A DNA stretch of 16,882 nucleotides. It comes from Flavobacterium sp. (lineage in GTDB: Bacteria > Bacteroidota > Bacteroidia > Flavobacteriales > Flavobacteriaceae). A program made the translations under genes and the position numbers. Location of the stretch: the NCBI GenBank assembly GCA_004296145.1, contig SEBM01000019.1:1-16882 (forward strand), written 5' to 3'. How positions within the stretch are numbered: the first letter of the stretch is position 1; each line of letters starts with the position of its first letter. This document shows positions 1 to 7,482 of this stretch, one piece after another. The notes beneath the pieces were generated by a model. That model did not search any database, had not been told where the DNA came from, and was given only the letters and a program-made list of their open reading frames with translations.

Positions 1-44
1 GTGATATAAGAAATCTAAGTTTGATTTAAATGAACTTATATCAC
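1..44. repeat. Inverted repeat downstream of the GH3 gene
   Basis: A perfect 10-bp inverted repeat: GTGATATAAG at 1-10 and CTTATATCAC at 35-44, with a 24-nt loop. Inside the loop a 5-bp pair (AAATC 11-15, GATTT 23-27) could form a nested stem. It lies 20-63 nt past the GH3 stop codon, where a transcription terminator for the minus-strand operon would be expected. The stem is AT-rich, and any U-tract would lie beyond the window edge, so a terminator cannot be confirmed. It could also be an operator for a neighbouring gene outside the window. The right arm is followed by a partial copy (CTTATAT at 44-50), making a short 9-bp tandem. Confidence 0.4.
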
Positions 45-63
45 TTATATGGTTCAAAATTTT

Positions 64-2301
64 TTATTTTATTGTTACTGAAATTTCTTTTTTGATGTCT
101 CTTGAAGAATTTCCAATTTTCAACGAATATTTTCCTGGTTCAATTGTCCATTTTTTTGTTGCTACGTCGTAGTATGCCAGTTCTTTTACAGGAACTTTAA
201 TCGTAACTGTATTTGAACTTCCTGCTTTTACAGTTGTTTTTTTGAATCCTTTTAATTCCTGTGCAGCACGCGTAATTTTAGAATCAGATTTTGAAGTGTA
301 TAATTGCACTACTTCTTTTCCTTCCACTTTTCCTGTATTTTTAACATCAACAGAAACTTCAATTACATCATTCTGCGCATAAGAAGTTTTGTCTGATTTT
401 GCATTTTCTAAAGCGAAAGTGGTATATGATAATCCGTAACCAAAAGGATATAACGGCGCAACATTTTTAGTATCAAACCAACGGTATCCAATTAAAATTC
501 CTTCTGCATAATTAACTGTTTTTCCGCCCGGGAAACTGTTTGTAGCATGTGCAGGAGAATCTTTAATATCTTTTGGCATTGTCCAAGGTAATTTTCCTGA
601 CGGATTTACTTTTCCTAAAATAACATCTGCCAAAGCATTTCCGCCTTCAGAACCATTAAACCAGCTCCAAATCAAAGCCGATGTGTTTTTGCTCACTTCA
701 TTAAGATCAAAAGGCGCGCCTGCTACCATAACTACAATAGTTTTTGGATTAACTGCCAGCACTTTTTTGATTAATTCTTCCTGACCAAATGGTAAATGTA
801 AATCTCTACGGTCTGAAGCTTCTGTTTCGTAATCACGGTTTGAACCTGCAAAAATGATCGCTACATCAGAATTTTTAGCCGCTTCTACTGCTTCCTGAAC
901 TTTTGCCGGATCTAACTGGTCAATTGTTACTGGTCCTGAAGAAGTAATATTTCCTAAATTTCCTTTATTTTTTTCTTCATAACGCTCTAAATATCCTTCA
1001 GCATAATTGATTTTTACTGATGAAGGAAGTCTGTTTTTTAAACCTTCCAATGGTGTAACTTCTCTTTTTGTTTTTACACCTGCTCCAAATCCTCCAAGAG
1101 CATTTTTCTTAGTGGCGTTGTTTCCGATTACGGCAATAGATTTTACTCCGTCCAGTTTTAACGGAAGTGCGTTATTTTCATTTTTTAATAAAACGACAGA
1201 CTCCGCTGCAATTTTGTAGGCATCCTGATAATGTGCTTCTGTTGCGATGCTTCCTTTAGCACGTTCACCACCGCCCATTGCTTTTACCTGAAATAAAACA
1301 CGCAAAATACGTTTTACATGAAGGTCAATTTCTTTTTCTGAAACTTCTCCGGATTTAACCGCTGCAATTAATTTATCTGCTAAGAAAAATTCGTTGAACG
1401 GTTTTGGCGTTCCCATTTCGATATCCAAACCATTTTTTAAAGATTTTCCGGTAGAATGTACGGCAGCCCAATCTGAAACTACAACTCCTTTGAATCCCCA
1501 TTCATCACGAAGGATTTTATTCAGCATATAATCGTTTTCACATAAATATTCACCTCTGAATTTATTGTAAGCACCCATTATTGCATACGATTTTGCTTCT
1601 TTTACAGAAGCCTCAAATGCTGGCAAATAAATTTCACGAAGAGCACGTTCGTCAATCTGAACATCTACAAAATCACGATTGGTTTCCTGATTGTTTGCTG
1701 CATAATGTTTTACACAGGCCATAACATCTTTTTCCTGTAAACCAACAATCAAAGGCACTGCAATTTTTTTATTCAAGAAAGGATCTTCAGACATGTATTC
1801 GTAAGTTCTTCCGCCAAGTGGTGTTCTTACCATATTGATTGCCGGTGAAAGCAACATATCTTTATCTCTTGCTCGTAATTCTTCTCCTAAACTATTTCCA
1901 AAAGTATGAGACATTTCGGGATTCCATGTTGCAGCCAAACCGCCACCCGCAGGATAATAAGTTGCAAAATCATTTGTTAAACCTGCCGGAGCCCAGTTGT
2001 CACGCGAAATTTCTTCACGAACTCCCAATGGTCCGTCGGCCATTTTTAATTCCGGAATTCCAAGTCGTTTTACACCTCCATTGCTAAACATACTTTTACC
2101 GTGCAACATTCCGATTTTCTCTTCAATTGTCATTTGAGAAATCAGTTTGTCAATTTCAGCGTCATGTTCTGTACTAATTTCTTTCCCTTGGTATTCTTCT
2201 GTTTGAGCCAATTCAGTATTTGATGTTTGCGTATCGTTTTTACACGAAGTAAAAAACACAAAAGCCATAGCTACTGAAAGGTATATCATTTTGTTTTTCA
2301 T
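64..2301 (-). CDS. GH3 family beta-glycosidase (beta-glucosidase-type), lipoprotein
   Basis: 745-residue glycoside hydrolase family 3 enzyme that probably removes non-reducing beta-linked glucose or xylose from oligosaccharides. Residues 1-20 are a lipoprotein signal ending in FTSC with lipidated Cys20, so it is membrane anchored. The (beta/alpha)8 domain spans about 45-340: ADGPLG at 88-93, substrate-binding Lys198-His199, and the nucleophile motif SDW with Asp277. The alpha/beta sandwich domain spans about 365-580; the segment ending DRRDLHLP (497-504) probably holds the acid/base, with Glu494 the best candidate. A C-terminal Fn3-like domain covers about 640-715. GRTYEYMSEDP (164-174) resembles beta-glucosidase-type GH3 enzymes rather than the GRGQETPGEDP form common in GH3 beta-xylosidases, so glucosidase activity is favoured. 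It is the last gene of the operon, 98 nt after the GH39 gene. Family assignment is very secure; specificity is inferred. Confidence 0.93.
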   Translation of the reverse strand: MKNKMIYLSVAMAFVFFTSCKNDTQTSNTELAQTEEYQGKEISTEHDAEIDKLISQMTIEEKIGMLHGKSMFSNGGVKRLGIPELKMADGPLGVREEISRDNWAPAGLTNDFATYYPAGGGLAATWNPEMSHTFGNSLGEELRARDKDMLLSPAINMVRTPLGGRTYEYMSEDPFLNKKIAVPLIVGLQEKDVMACVKHYAANNQETNRDFVDVQIDERALREIYLPAFEASVKEAKSYAIMGAYNKFRGEYLCENDYMLNKILRDEWGFKGVVVSDWAAVHSTGKSLKNGLDIEMGTPKPFNEFFLADKLIAAVKSGEVSEKEIDLHVKRILRVLFQVKAMGGGERAKGSIATEAHYQDAYKIAAESVVLLKNENNALPLKLDGVKSIAVIGNNATKKNALGGFGAGVKTKREVTPLEGLKNRLPSSVKINYAEGYLERYEEKNKGNLGNITSSGPVTIDQLDPAKVQEAVEAAKNSDVAIIFAGSNRDYETEASDRRDLHLPFGQEELIKKVLAVNPKTIVVMVAGAPFDLNEVSKNTSALIWSWFNGSEGGNALADVILGKVNPSGKLPWTMPKDIKDSPAHATNSFPGGKTVNYAEGILIGYRWFDTKNVAPLYPFGYGLSYTTFALENAKSDKTSYAQNDVIEVSVDVKNTGKVEGKEVVQLYTSKSDSKITRAAQELKGFKKTTVKAGSSNTVTIKVPVKELAYYDVATKKWTIEPGKYSLKIGNSSRDIKKEISVTIK

Positions 2302-2324
2302 AGTTAGAGTGTAATTTTAGAATT

Positions 2325-2352
2325 TAAGATTTTTATCCTCACAGCAATCTTA
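2325..2352 (-). repeat. Short inverted repeat in the GH39-GH3 gap
   Basis: A perfect 7-bp inverted repeat, TAAGATT (2325-2331) and AATCTTA (2346-2352), with a 14-nt loop. It lies 24-51 nt upstream of the GH3 start within a 98-nt gap. The stem is weak and AT-rich and there is no U-tract next to it, so a terminator is unlikely. It may be chance, or a minor leader structure. The same gap carries an 11-bp direct repeat, GTTTTTAAATT, at 2360-2370 and 2391-2401. No good match to the Bacteroidota -33/-7 promoter was seen here. Confidence 0.25.
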
Positions 2353-2399
2353 TCTTCTTGTTTTTAAATTGTTTATGTTTATTTCTGTATGTTTTTAAA

Positions 2400-3974
2400 T
2401 TATTGTCTGATGAGATTGACTAAGACAACATCATTTTCATTGATTTTAAATTCCTTTTCAAAAGTTCCTTTTGCATCAACTGAAATTTTTTCTGTTATAA
2501 TCGGCACTCCGTTGTTTTTTGCTTTGATCGAATTTACTTGTTGAAGCGTTAACTGACTTGGTTTATTCATTGCTAAATAATCCGCGTAAGCGTCATTAAC
2601 TTTATATCCTACTTTGTAAATTTCTACAACGTATTTCCCTTTTTGCAATCCGTCAACTTCTATTTTTACTTTTCCTTTTTCCTTTGATGGAAGATCCTGA
2701 ACATAATACGTTTGATTCCAAACTTTGTCGCCTGGATGTGTATTGGTAAAATCCCAGAATAATAATTGAACATCGCCTTTTTTATTCTTTGCCGCCCAAG
2801 AAGAAGTATCCTGATTTTGAAGTTCGGTTTCTCCTAATTTGTTCATGAATGAATAAGAGAAATAAGCCGGTTTTTTAATTCCCTGCGTATTTAGCAAACC
2901 AAAACCTCCGTGAAATGGCGTAAATCTTGGACCCGGTTCTTCAAAAATATCGGTAAAAACCCAATACGACATGGAGTTAGGTGCGTTTCCACTTTGTTTT
3001 AACTTATGTAAAATGTAAGCTGCGGAATGATAACTGTCGTGAATTGGATCTGCTGGTGTATATGATGTGCTCCATTCTGTATAATGCAATTCAAGGTTTG
3101 GCATAACCGAATTTGTGATTTGCTTACGCGAATTAATTACATCACCGCTCACACTATTTACGTCTGGGCTCAAAACAGTTCCGGAAGTTCCGAATTCGTC
3201 TAAATATCCCTGATTTACTCCGTAAGTATGAGTCGAAATAAAATCTAGAGGCACTTTATTTTTGGCACAAAAGTCAATTGTTTCCGGCACCCACGCTGCT
3301 CCGGCTGTTGCTGGGCCACCAACTTTGTAAGCCGGATTTACGCTTTTTATACCACGCGCTGCATATTCGTATAATTTAAAATATTCCGCTTGTGTTCCTG
3401 TCCAGAAACCCGGTGATAAATTTGGTTCATTCCAAACTTCAAAATACCATGTTTTTACTTCCTCAGCTCCGTATCTTTCTGTAAAATGGGCTGTAAGATT
3501 TCGAATTAAATCTTCCCATTTTTTATAATCTTTTGGAGGCGTAACATTTCCTTTCCACCAAAAAATCGTTTCTTTTCCACTTGCCAAAGCTTCAGGCATA
3601 AAACCTAATTCTACAAAAGGTTTCACTTTGATACTCAGAAGAAAATCATACAAAACATCAATATATTGATAGTTGTATTCCGGATTTCCTTTTTTGTCTT
3701 CTCTGTAAACCGCCATATCATCAGACAATAAACCGTGCATTCTGATGTATTTAAAATCGCATTCTTTTTTAGTCATTGCCAATTGTTGCTGCCAGTCGGC
3801 ACGAAGTCCTTCGTTTGCTCTTCCGGCTCCAATACATTCTTTAAACATCGTGTTAAGTTTACCCGACGTTTTGTTGTAATCGACTTTAATAATTCTTTCA
3901 ATGGTATTTTGCGCAAACAAAGTACCATTGATCAGAATTAATAAAGCAAAAAGTGGTTTTAATTTTATTTTCAT
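2400..3974 (-). CDS. GH39 family beta-xylosidase-like hydrolase, secreted
   Basis: 524-residue glycoside hydrolase family 39 protein, a retaining enzyme family best known for beta-xylosidases and alpha-L-iduronidases. In this xylose locus a beta-xylosidase releasing terminal xylose is the natural inference. Residues 1-21 form a signal peptide ending LFA-Q, with no lipobox, so the protein is probably periplasmic or secreted. The (beta/alpha)8 domain covers about 25-380. The acid/base is Glu183 in WNEP (181-184) and the nucleophile is Glu300 in HYTEW (297-301); HTYG at 249-252 is also typical. The C-terminal beta-sandwich runs from about 395 to 524. The frame stays open upstream to 4172, but that extension lies inside the GH2 gene and lacks a signal peptide. 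The start at 3974 gives a clean signal; Met at 3986 (four residues longer) is possible. The GH2 stop is 29 nt upstream. Confidence 0.92.
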   Translation of the reverse strand: MKIKLKPLFALLILINGTLFAQNTIERIIKVDYNKTSGKLNTMFKECIGAGRANEGLRADWQQQLAMTKKECDFKYIRMHGLLSDDMAVYREDKKGNPEYNYQYIDVLYDFLLSIKVKPFVELGFMPEALASGKETIFWWKGNVTPPKDYKKWEDLIRNLTAHFTERYGAEEVKTWYFEVWNEPNLSPGFWTGTQAEYFKLYEYAARGIKSVNPAYKVGGPATAGAAWVPETIDFCAKNKVPLDFISTHTYGVNQGYLDEFGTSGTVLSPDVNSVSGDVINSRKQITNSVMPNLELHYTEWSTSYTPADPIHDSYHSAAYILHKLKQSGNAPNSMSYWVFTDIFEEPGPRFTPFHGGFGLLNTQGIKKPAYFSYSFMNKLGETELQNQDTSSWAAKNKKGDVQLLFWDFTNTHPGDKVWNQTYYVQDLPSKEKGKVKIEVDGLQKGKYVVEIYKVGYKVNDAYADYLAMNKPSQLTLQQVNSIKAKNNGVPIITEKISVDAKGTFEKEFKINENDVVLVNLIRQ

Positions 3975-4003
3975 GATGAATTCCATTTTTAAAAAAGCCG
4001 TTT

Positions 4004-6487
4004 TTATTCTGCCGTAATCACAATTGTAGATGATTTTAATCCGTTTGCTTTGGCGGTTAATTCCAATCTTCCGGATTGTTTTCCGGACTGAACAACAACA
4101 AGGCATTTTCCGTTTAAGGCAGTATGTTTTGAACCTTTGTACGATTCGTGACTTACCGGATCTCCGCTGCAAACGCCTACAATTTTTCCATTTCCATTTA
4201 ATGAAAAACTGATTTCATTATTTGCATTTGGAGCCAAAGTTCCTTTTTCGTCCAAAATATCTACCGTCACAAAAGACAAATCATTTTCATCTGCTTTTAT
4301 CGTACTTCTGTCCGCTTTTAGTTCTAATTTTGAAGGAGCGCCGGCAGTTTTAATTTCTGTTTCTAAAACTGTTTTTCCGTTTTTGCGTGAAATCGCTTTT
4401 AGCGTTCCTACTTCAAAAGGAACTTTCCACATAACATGTAAATCATCTCCTTTTTTGCTGCGAACCCCAACTGATTTTCCGTTAAGGAAAAGTTCAACCT
4501 CATCTGCTTTATTATAATATGCCCAGACATCTACAGTTTGTCCGGCTTTCCAGTTCCAATGCGGGAAAATGTGCAGAACCGTTTTGTCTGTCCATTCGCT
4601 TTGGTACATATAGTATACATTTTTCGGGAAACCGGCTAAATCTACAATTCCGAAATACGAACTTACCGACGGCCATTCGTACGGAGTTGGTTCTCCGATA
4701 TAATCGAAACCTGTCCAAATGTACATTCCCGAAAGGAAATCGTGCTTTTTGATCACTTTCCAGGTCGCTTCGTGTGTAGAACCCCAAGGCGCCTGCACCT
4801 GATCGTAAGCCGAAACGGTATTGCCCGGATTTCCTTCTGTAAATTTAAGATCCCATCTTACCGGCCATTTTTTAATTGAATCAGAAACGGCATCGTAATA
4901 TCCTCTTGTTTCTAAAGCCGAAGTGGTTTCTGTCGCTATAAAAGGTGTATTTGGAAAATTCTTCTGATGATATTCATACGTTTGGTGTGCATAATTGTAG
5001 CCAATTAAATCTAAAACCCCAGAAGCTGCGATGGCATTAAACTGAACATTCTTTTTTTCGAATTGTAAAGTTACCGCATCGATATTCATATTTACCGGCG
5101 GATTCATTCCTGCGGTAATTGGTCTTTTATCGTACTGACGTGTAATTGCAGCTAATTCTTTGGCAATTTCAACACCTTTTTCATTCCATTGTTCCGGAAT
5201 TTCGTTTCCGATACTCCACATAAAAACGCTTGGGTGATTACGATCTCTCAACAATTGATCGATTAAATCTTTTTTATGCCATTTGTCCCAATCGTTGGCG
5301 TAGTCGTATTTGGTTTTGTTTTGTTTCCACATATCAAAAGCTTCATCCATGACAATGAAACCCATTTTATCACAAAGCTCCAAAAGTTCCGGAGCCGGCG
5401 GATTGTGAGAAGTTCTGATTCCGTTTACGCCCATTCCTTTCAGGATTTCCAACTGACGTTCGATAGCACGTGTATTGATTGCAGAACCTAACGGACCTAA
5501 ATCGTGGTGCATACAAACACCTTTTATTTTTACCTGTTTTCCATTTAGAAGGAAACCTTTGTTCAGGTCAAATTTAAAATCCCTGATTCCGAAATTGGTT
5601 TTGTATTGATCAATTATTTTATCGTCAAGCGAAATTTCTGTAACTGCTGTATATAATTCCGGATTTTCTACAGACCATAAAACCGGCGTTTCTACATGTG
5701 CGTCTTGTTTGATTATCTGATTTCCTTTTGCAGCAATTGTTATATCTTGAGTAACCGATGTTACTTTGGTGTCGTCTTTAAAAATAGTGGTGGTTACAGT
5801 AGCTTTTTTTGATTCTGAATTTTGATTCTGAATCGTAGTTTCAAATTGTAACGAAGCATTTTCTGTCGTAACTTTTGGAGTTGTAACATACGTTCCCCAT
5901 TGCGCTACATGAAGTTTATCTGTGGTTTCGATCCAGACATTTCTAAAAATTCCTGAACCTGAATACCAGCGTGAATTTGGTTGTTTTGAATTGTCAACCT
6001 TAACAATTATTTCGTTGTTTTTGTCTCCGTAATTTAAATATGGTGACATATCATATTGAAAACCAATATATCCATTTGGACGTTTTCCTAAATAATGTCC
6101 GTTTATCCAGACTTCACTGTTTTTGTAAACGCCGTCAAAAGTGATTGAAGTAATTTTTGTGCTGTCTTCAGCAGCGACTTTAAATGCTTTTTTGTACCAG
6201 CCAAGACCTCCGTTAAGTGATCCTCCCCCATATCCTGCGGGACTTTTTTCATCAAATTTCCCTTCAATACTCCAATCGTGCGGTACGTTCAGCGTTCTCC
6301 ATTTTGTTGAAGTTCCGATGGTATCTTTATCTGCAATACTATCATTTAGGTGAAAACTCCAATCTGAATTAAAAGAAATTTTTCGGTTGACGAAAACATC
6401 TTCTTTTTTGCTGCAGGAGCCTAATAGAATTGTTGCAATAAAAATGAATAGTGGAAACAGGTTACTTAAATTTTTTCTTTTGTGCAT
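4004..6487 (-). CDS. GH2 family beta-galactosidase-like hydrolase, lipoprotein
   Basis: 827-residue glycoside hydrolase family 2 protein. The signal ends LLGSC with lipidated Cys25. Order of domains: sugar-binding jelly roll (about 35-190, with VPHDW at 68-72 and SGIFRNVW at 178-185), immunoglobulin-like domain (about 195-300), TIM barrel (about 303-600), then two C-terminal beta domains resembling DUF4982 (about 630-705) and the GH2 C5/invasin-like domain (about 715-820). The barrel has the family signature NGIRTSHNPP (355-364), acid/base Asn428-Glu429 and probable nucleophile Glu520 in ATET. This layout is typical of Bacteroidota enzymes annotated beta-galactosidase, but GH2 also includes glucuronidases, mannosidases and arabinosidases, so specificity is open. 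It follows the small lipoprotein gene after a 106-nt gap holding a hairpin. No damage is visible. Confidence 0.93.
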   Translation of the reverse strand: MHKRKNLSNLFPLFIFIATILLGSCSKKEDVFVNRKISFNSDWSFHLNDSIADKDTIGTSTKWRTLNVPHDWSIEGKFDEKSPAGYGGGSLNGGLGWYKKAFKVAAEDSTKITSITFDGVYKNSEVWINGHYLGKRPNGYIGFQYDMSPYLNYGDKNNEIIVKVDNSKQPNSRWYSGSGIFRNVWIETTDKLHVAQWGTYVTTPKVTTENASLQFETTIQNQNSESKKATVTTTIFKDDTKVTSVTQDITIAAKGNQIIKQDAHVETPVLWSVENPELYTAVTEISLDDKIIDQYKTNFGIRDFKFDLNKGFLLNGKQVKIKGVCMHHDLGPLGSAINTRAIERQLEILKGMGVNGIRTSHNPPAPELLELCDKMGFIVMDEAFDMWKQNKTKYDYANDWDKWHKKDLIDQLLRDRNHPSVFMWSIGNEIPEQWNEKGVEIAKELAAITRQYDKRPITAGMNPPVNMNIDAVTLQFEKKNVQFNAIAASGVLDLIGYNYAHQTYEYHQKNFPNTPFIATETTSALETRGYYDAVSDSIKKWPVRWDLKFTEGNPGNTVSAYDQVQAPWGSTHEATWKVIKKHDFLSGMYIWTGFDYIGEPTPYEWPSVSSYFGIVDLAGFPKNVYYMYQSEWTDKTVLHIFPHWNWKAGQTVDVWAYYNKADEVELFLNGKSVGVRSKKGDDLHVMWKVPFEVGTLKAISRKNGKTVLETEIKTAGAPSKLELKADRSTIKADENDLSFVTVDILDEKGTLAPNANNEISFSLNGNGKIVGVCSGDPVSHESYKGSKHTALNGKCLVVVQSGKQSGRLELTAKANGLKSSTIVITAE

Positions 6488-6527
6488 GATACTTTTTTTT
6501 GGGAAATTGAATTAGAAAAATAATTAT

Positions 6528-6575
6528 AAGCCTCAGTTTAGAAAACAAATAAAACTGTTTTAAAAACTGAGACTT
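6528..6575 (-). terminator. Intra-operon hairpin, possible attenuator or RNA-processing site
   Basis: Two 20-nt arms (6528-6547 and 6556-6575) match at 17 of 20 positions as an inverted repeat, with an 8-nt loop. It lies between the small lipoprotein gene (stop at 6594) and the GH2 start (6487). In the minus-strand RNA one of the three mismatches becomes a U-G wobble, giving a nine-pair lower stem, AAGUCUCAG with CUGAGGCUU. In the plus-strand RNA the same position is a C-A mismatch. This asymmetry suggests that it works in the operon mRNA. The 3' side reads AUAAUUAUUUUUC, only moderately U-rich, so partial termination or 3'-end protection is more likely than full termination. Confidence 0.5.
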
Positions 6576-6593
6576 AAAAAAAACTAACTTAAC

Positions 6594-7472
6594 TTATTGT
6601 TTTGCTACTAAATGATAAATCAAATTGTCGCCATCTGCTCTGATTGCTATAAAAGCCAGAGTTGTTTCTGTAAGTTCTACTATCTGAATATTGGTAAAAC
6701 TGAATGATGTACTAAAATAACTTGGCTCATTTGGATGCAGCATTTCTGTTCCTCCGTTAAAAACCAATTTATCCTTTGTCATACCTGGAGTAAGAGTCAG
6801 ATTAAAAGTACCTGCTTTGGTTGTTTTTACTGTGCTTCCGATTGTTGGATTGGTTTGTGTTACCGAAACATTATAACCTCCATCAAGACTAAAAGTAATT
6901 TCTCCCCAATCTTTGTTTTCTAAACCTGCCCATGAAATATCAGAAAGGTTTGGCCACCATCCCACACCGTGTTCAGTAGTATTATGGTATTCATAATCCG
7001 GTTTTCCGATAAATGAAAGTGGTGCAGTCATGTAAAGAACCCATGTTTTTCCTGCTGCTCCGTTTGTTAAGAAATTCCATCTTGGATCAGCAAACTGGCT
7101 TTCGTCATTTTGTGCAATATCCAAAACTACAGGAGCCGCATCGATTGAACCTCCTTTTGCGTAAGCAGTATAGTAAACTGTATATTTTCCTGCAAAAGGG
7201 AAAACCAGTTCTTCTACACTTTTGTTAGAATGTCCGATTTCATTACCATTTCCATCCACATATTTCCAATACGGAATTACAGATGGGTCTTCATTTTTAA
7301 GAACAACTACGTTTGGATTTTCAGTTGTTGGTTTTACCGAAAACTTAAGCGTTTCAGGTGTTAGAGTTACTGCTGGTAAACTCTCGCGATCTTCAACAGG
7401 CTCACATGAAAACAGTAATGAACCAATAGAGAATGCAGCTATTAAAATATATAATATACGTTTCATAATCAT
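6594..7472 (-). CDS. Lipoprotein in SusE/SGBP position, candidate glycan-binding protein
   Basis: 292-residue lipoprotein with no family recognised with certainty. The signal ends LLFSC with Cys23, followed by an acidic stretch (EPVEDRE) that fits a surface-export signal for Bacteroidota lipoproteins. Residues about 35-122 look like a PKD or immunoglobulin-like beta domain; AGKYTVYYTAYAKGG (94-108) is the typical late strand. Residues about 128-290 form a second beta-rich domain with many exposed-type aromatics (Trp143, Trp172, Trp173, Trp181, Trp189) that could stack on sugar rings. It starts 10 nt after the SusD stop, the usual place for SusE/SusF or surface glycan-binding proteins. A glycan-binding role is inferred from position and layout, not from a motif. 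Met at 7466, two codons later, is an equally good start. Confidence 0.8.
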   Translation of the reverse strand: MIMKRILYILIAAFSIGSLLFSCEPVEDRESLPAVTLTPETLKFSVKPTTENPNVVVLKNEDPSVIPYWKYVDGNGNEIGHSNKSVEELVFPFAGKYTVYYTAYAKGGSIDAAPVVLDIAQNDESQFADPRWNFLTNGAAGKTWVLYMTAPLSFIGKPDYEYHNTTEHGVGWWPNLSDISWAGLENKDWGEITFSLDGGYNVSVTQTNPTIGSTVKTTKAGTFNLTLTPGMTKDKLVFNGGTEMLHPNEPSYFSTSFSFTNIQIVELTETTLAFIAIRADGDNLIYHLVAKQ

Positions 7473-7482
7473 TTGTTTTTAG

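Noticed and set aside
2360..2401. Direct repeat GTTTTTAAATT in the GH39-GH3 gap
   Set aside because: Low-complexity AT-rich sequence, only two copies, one of them overlapping the GH39 stop codon; no sign of a mobile element or regulatory role.
3975..4172. 66-residue upstream extension of the GH39 frame
   Set aside because: It lies largely inside the GH2 coding region, is rich in Lys, Arg and Cys without a signal peptide, and would bury the clear signal peptide beginning at 3974.
4512..4787. Minus-strand 91-codon frame inside the GH2 gene, and plus-strand frames opposite the hydrolases, SusC and SusD
   Set aside because: All lie within well-supported genes in other frames, with no domains and no spacing that suggests a real gene.
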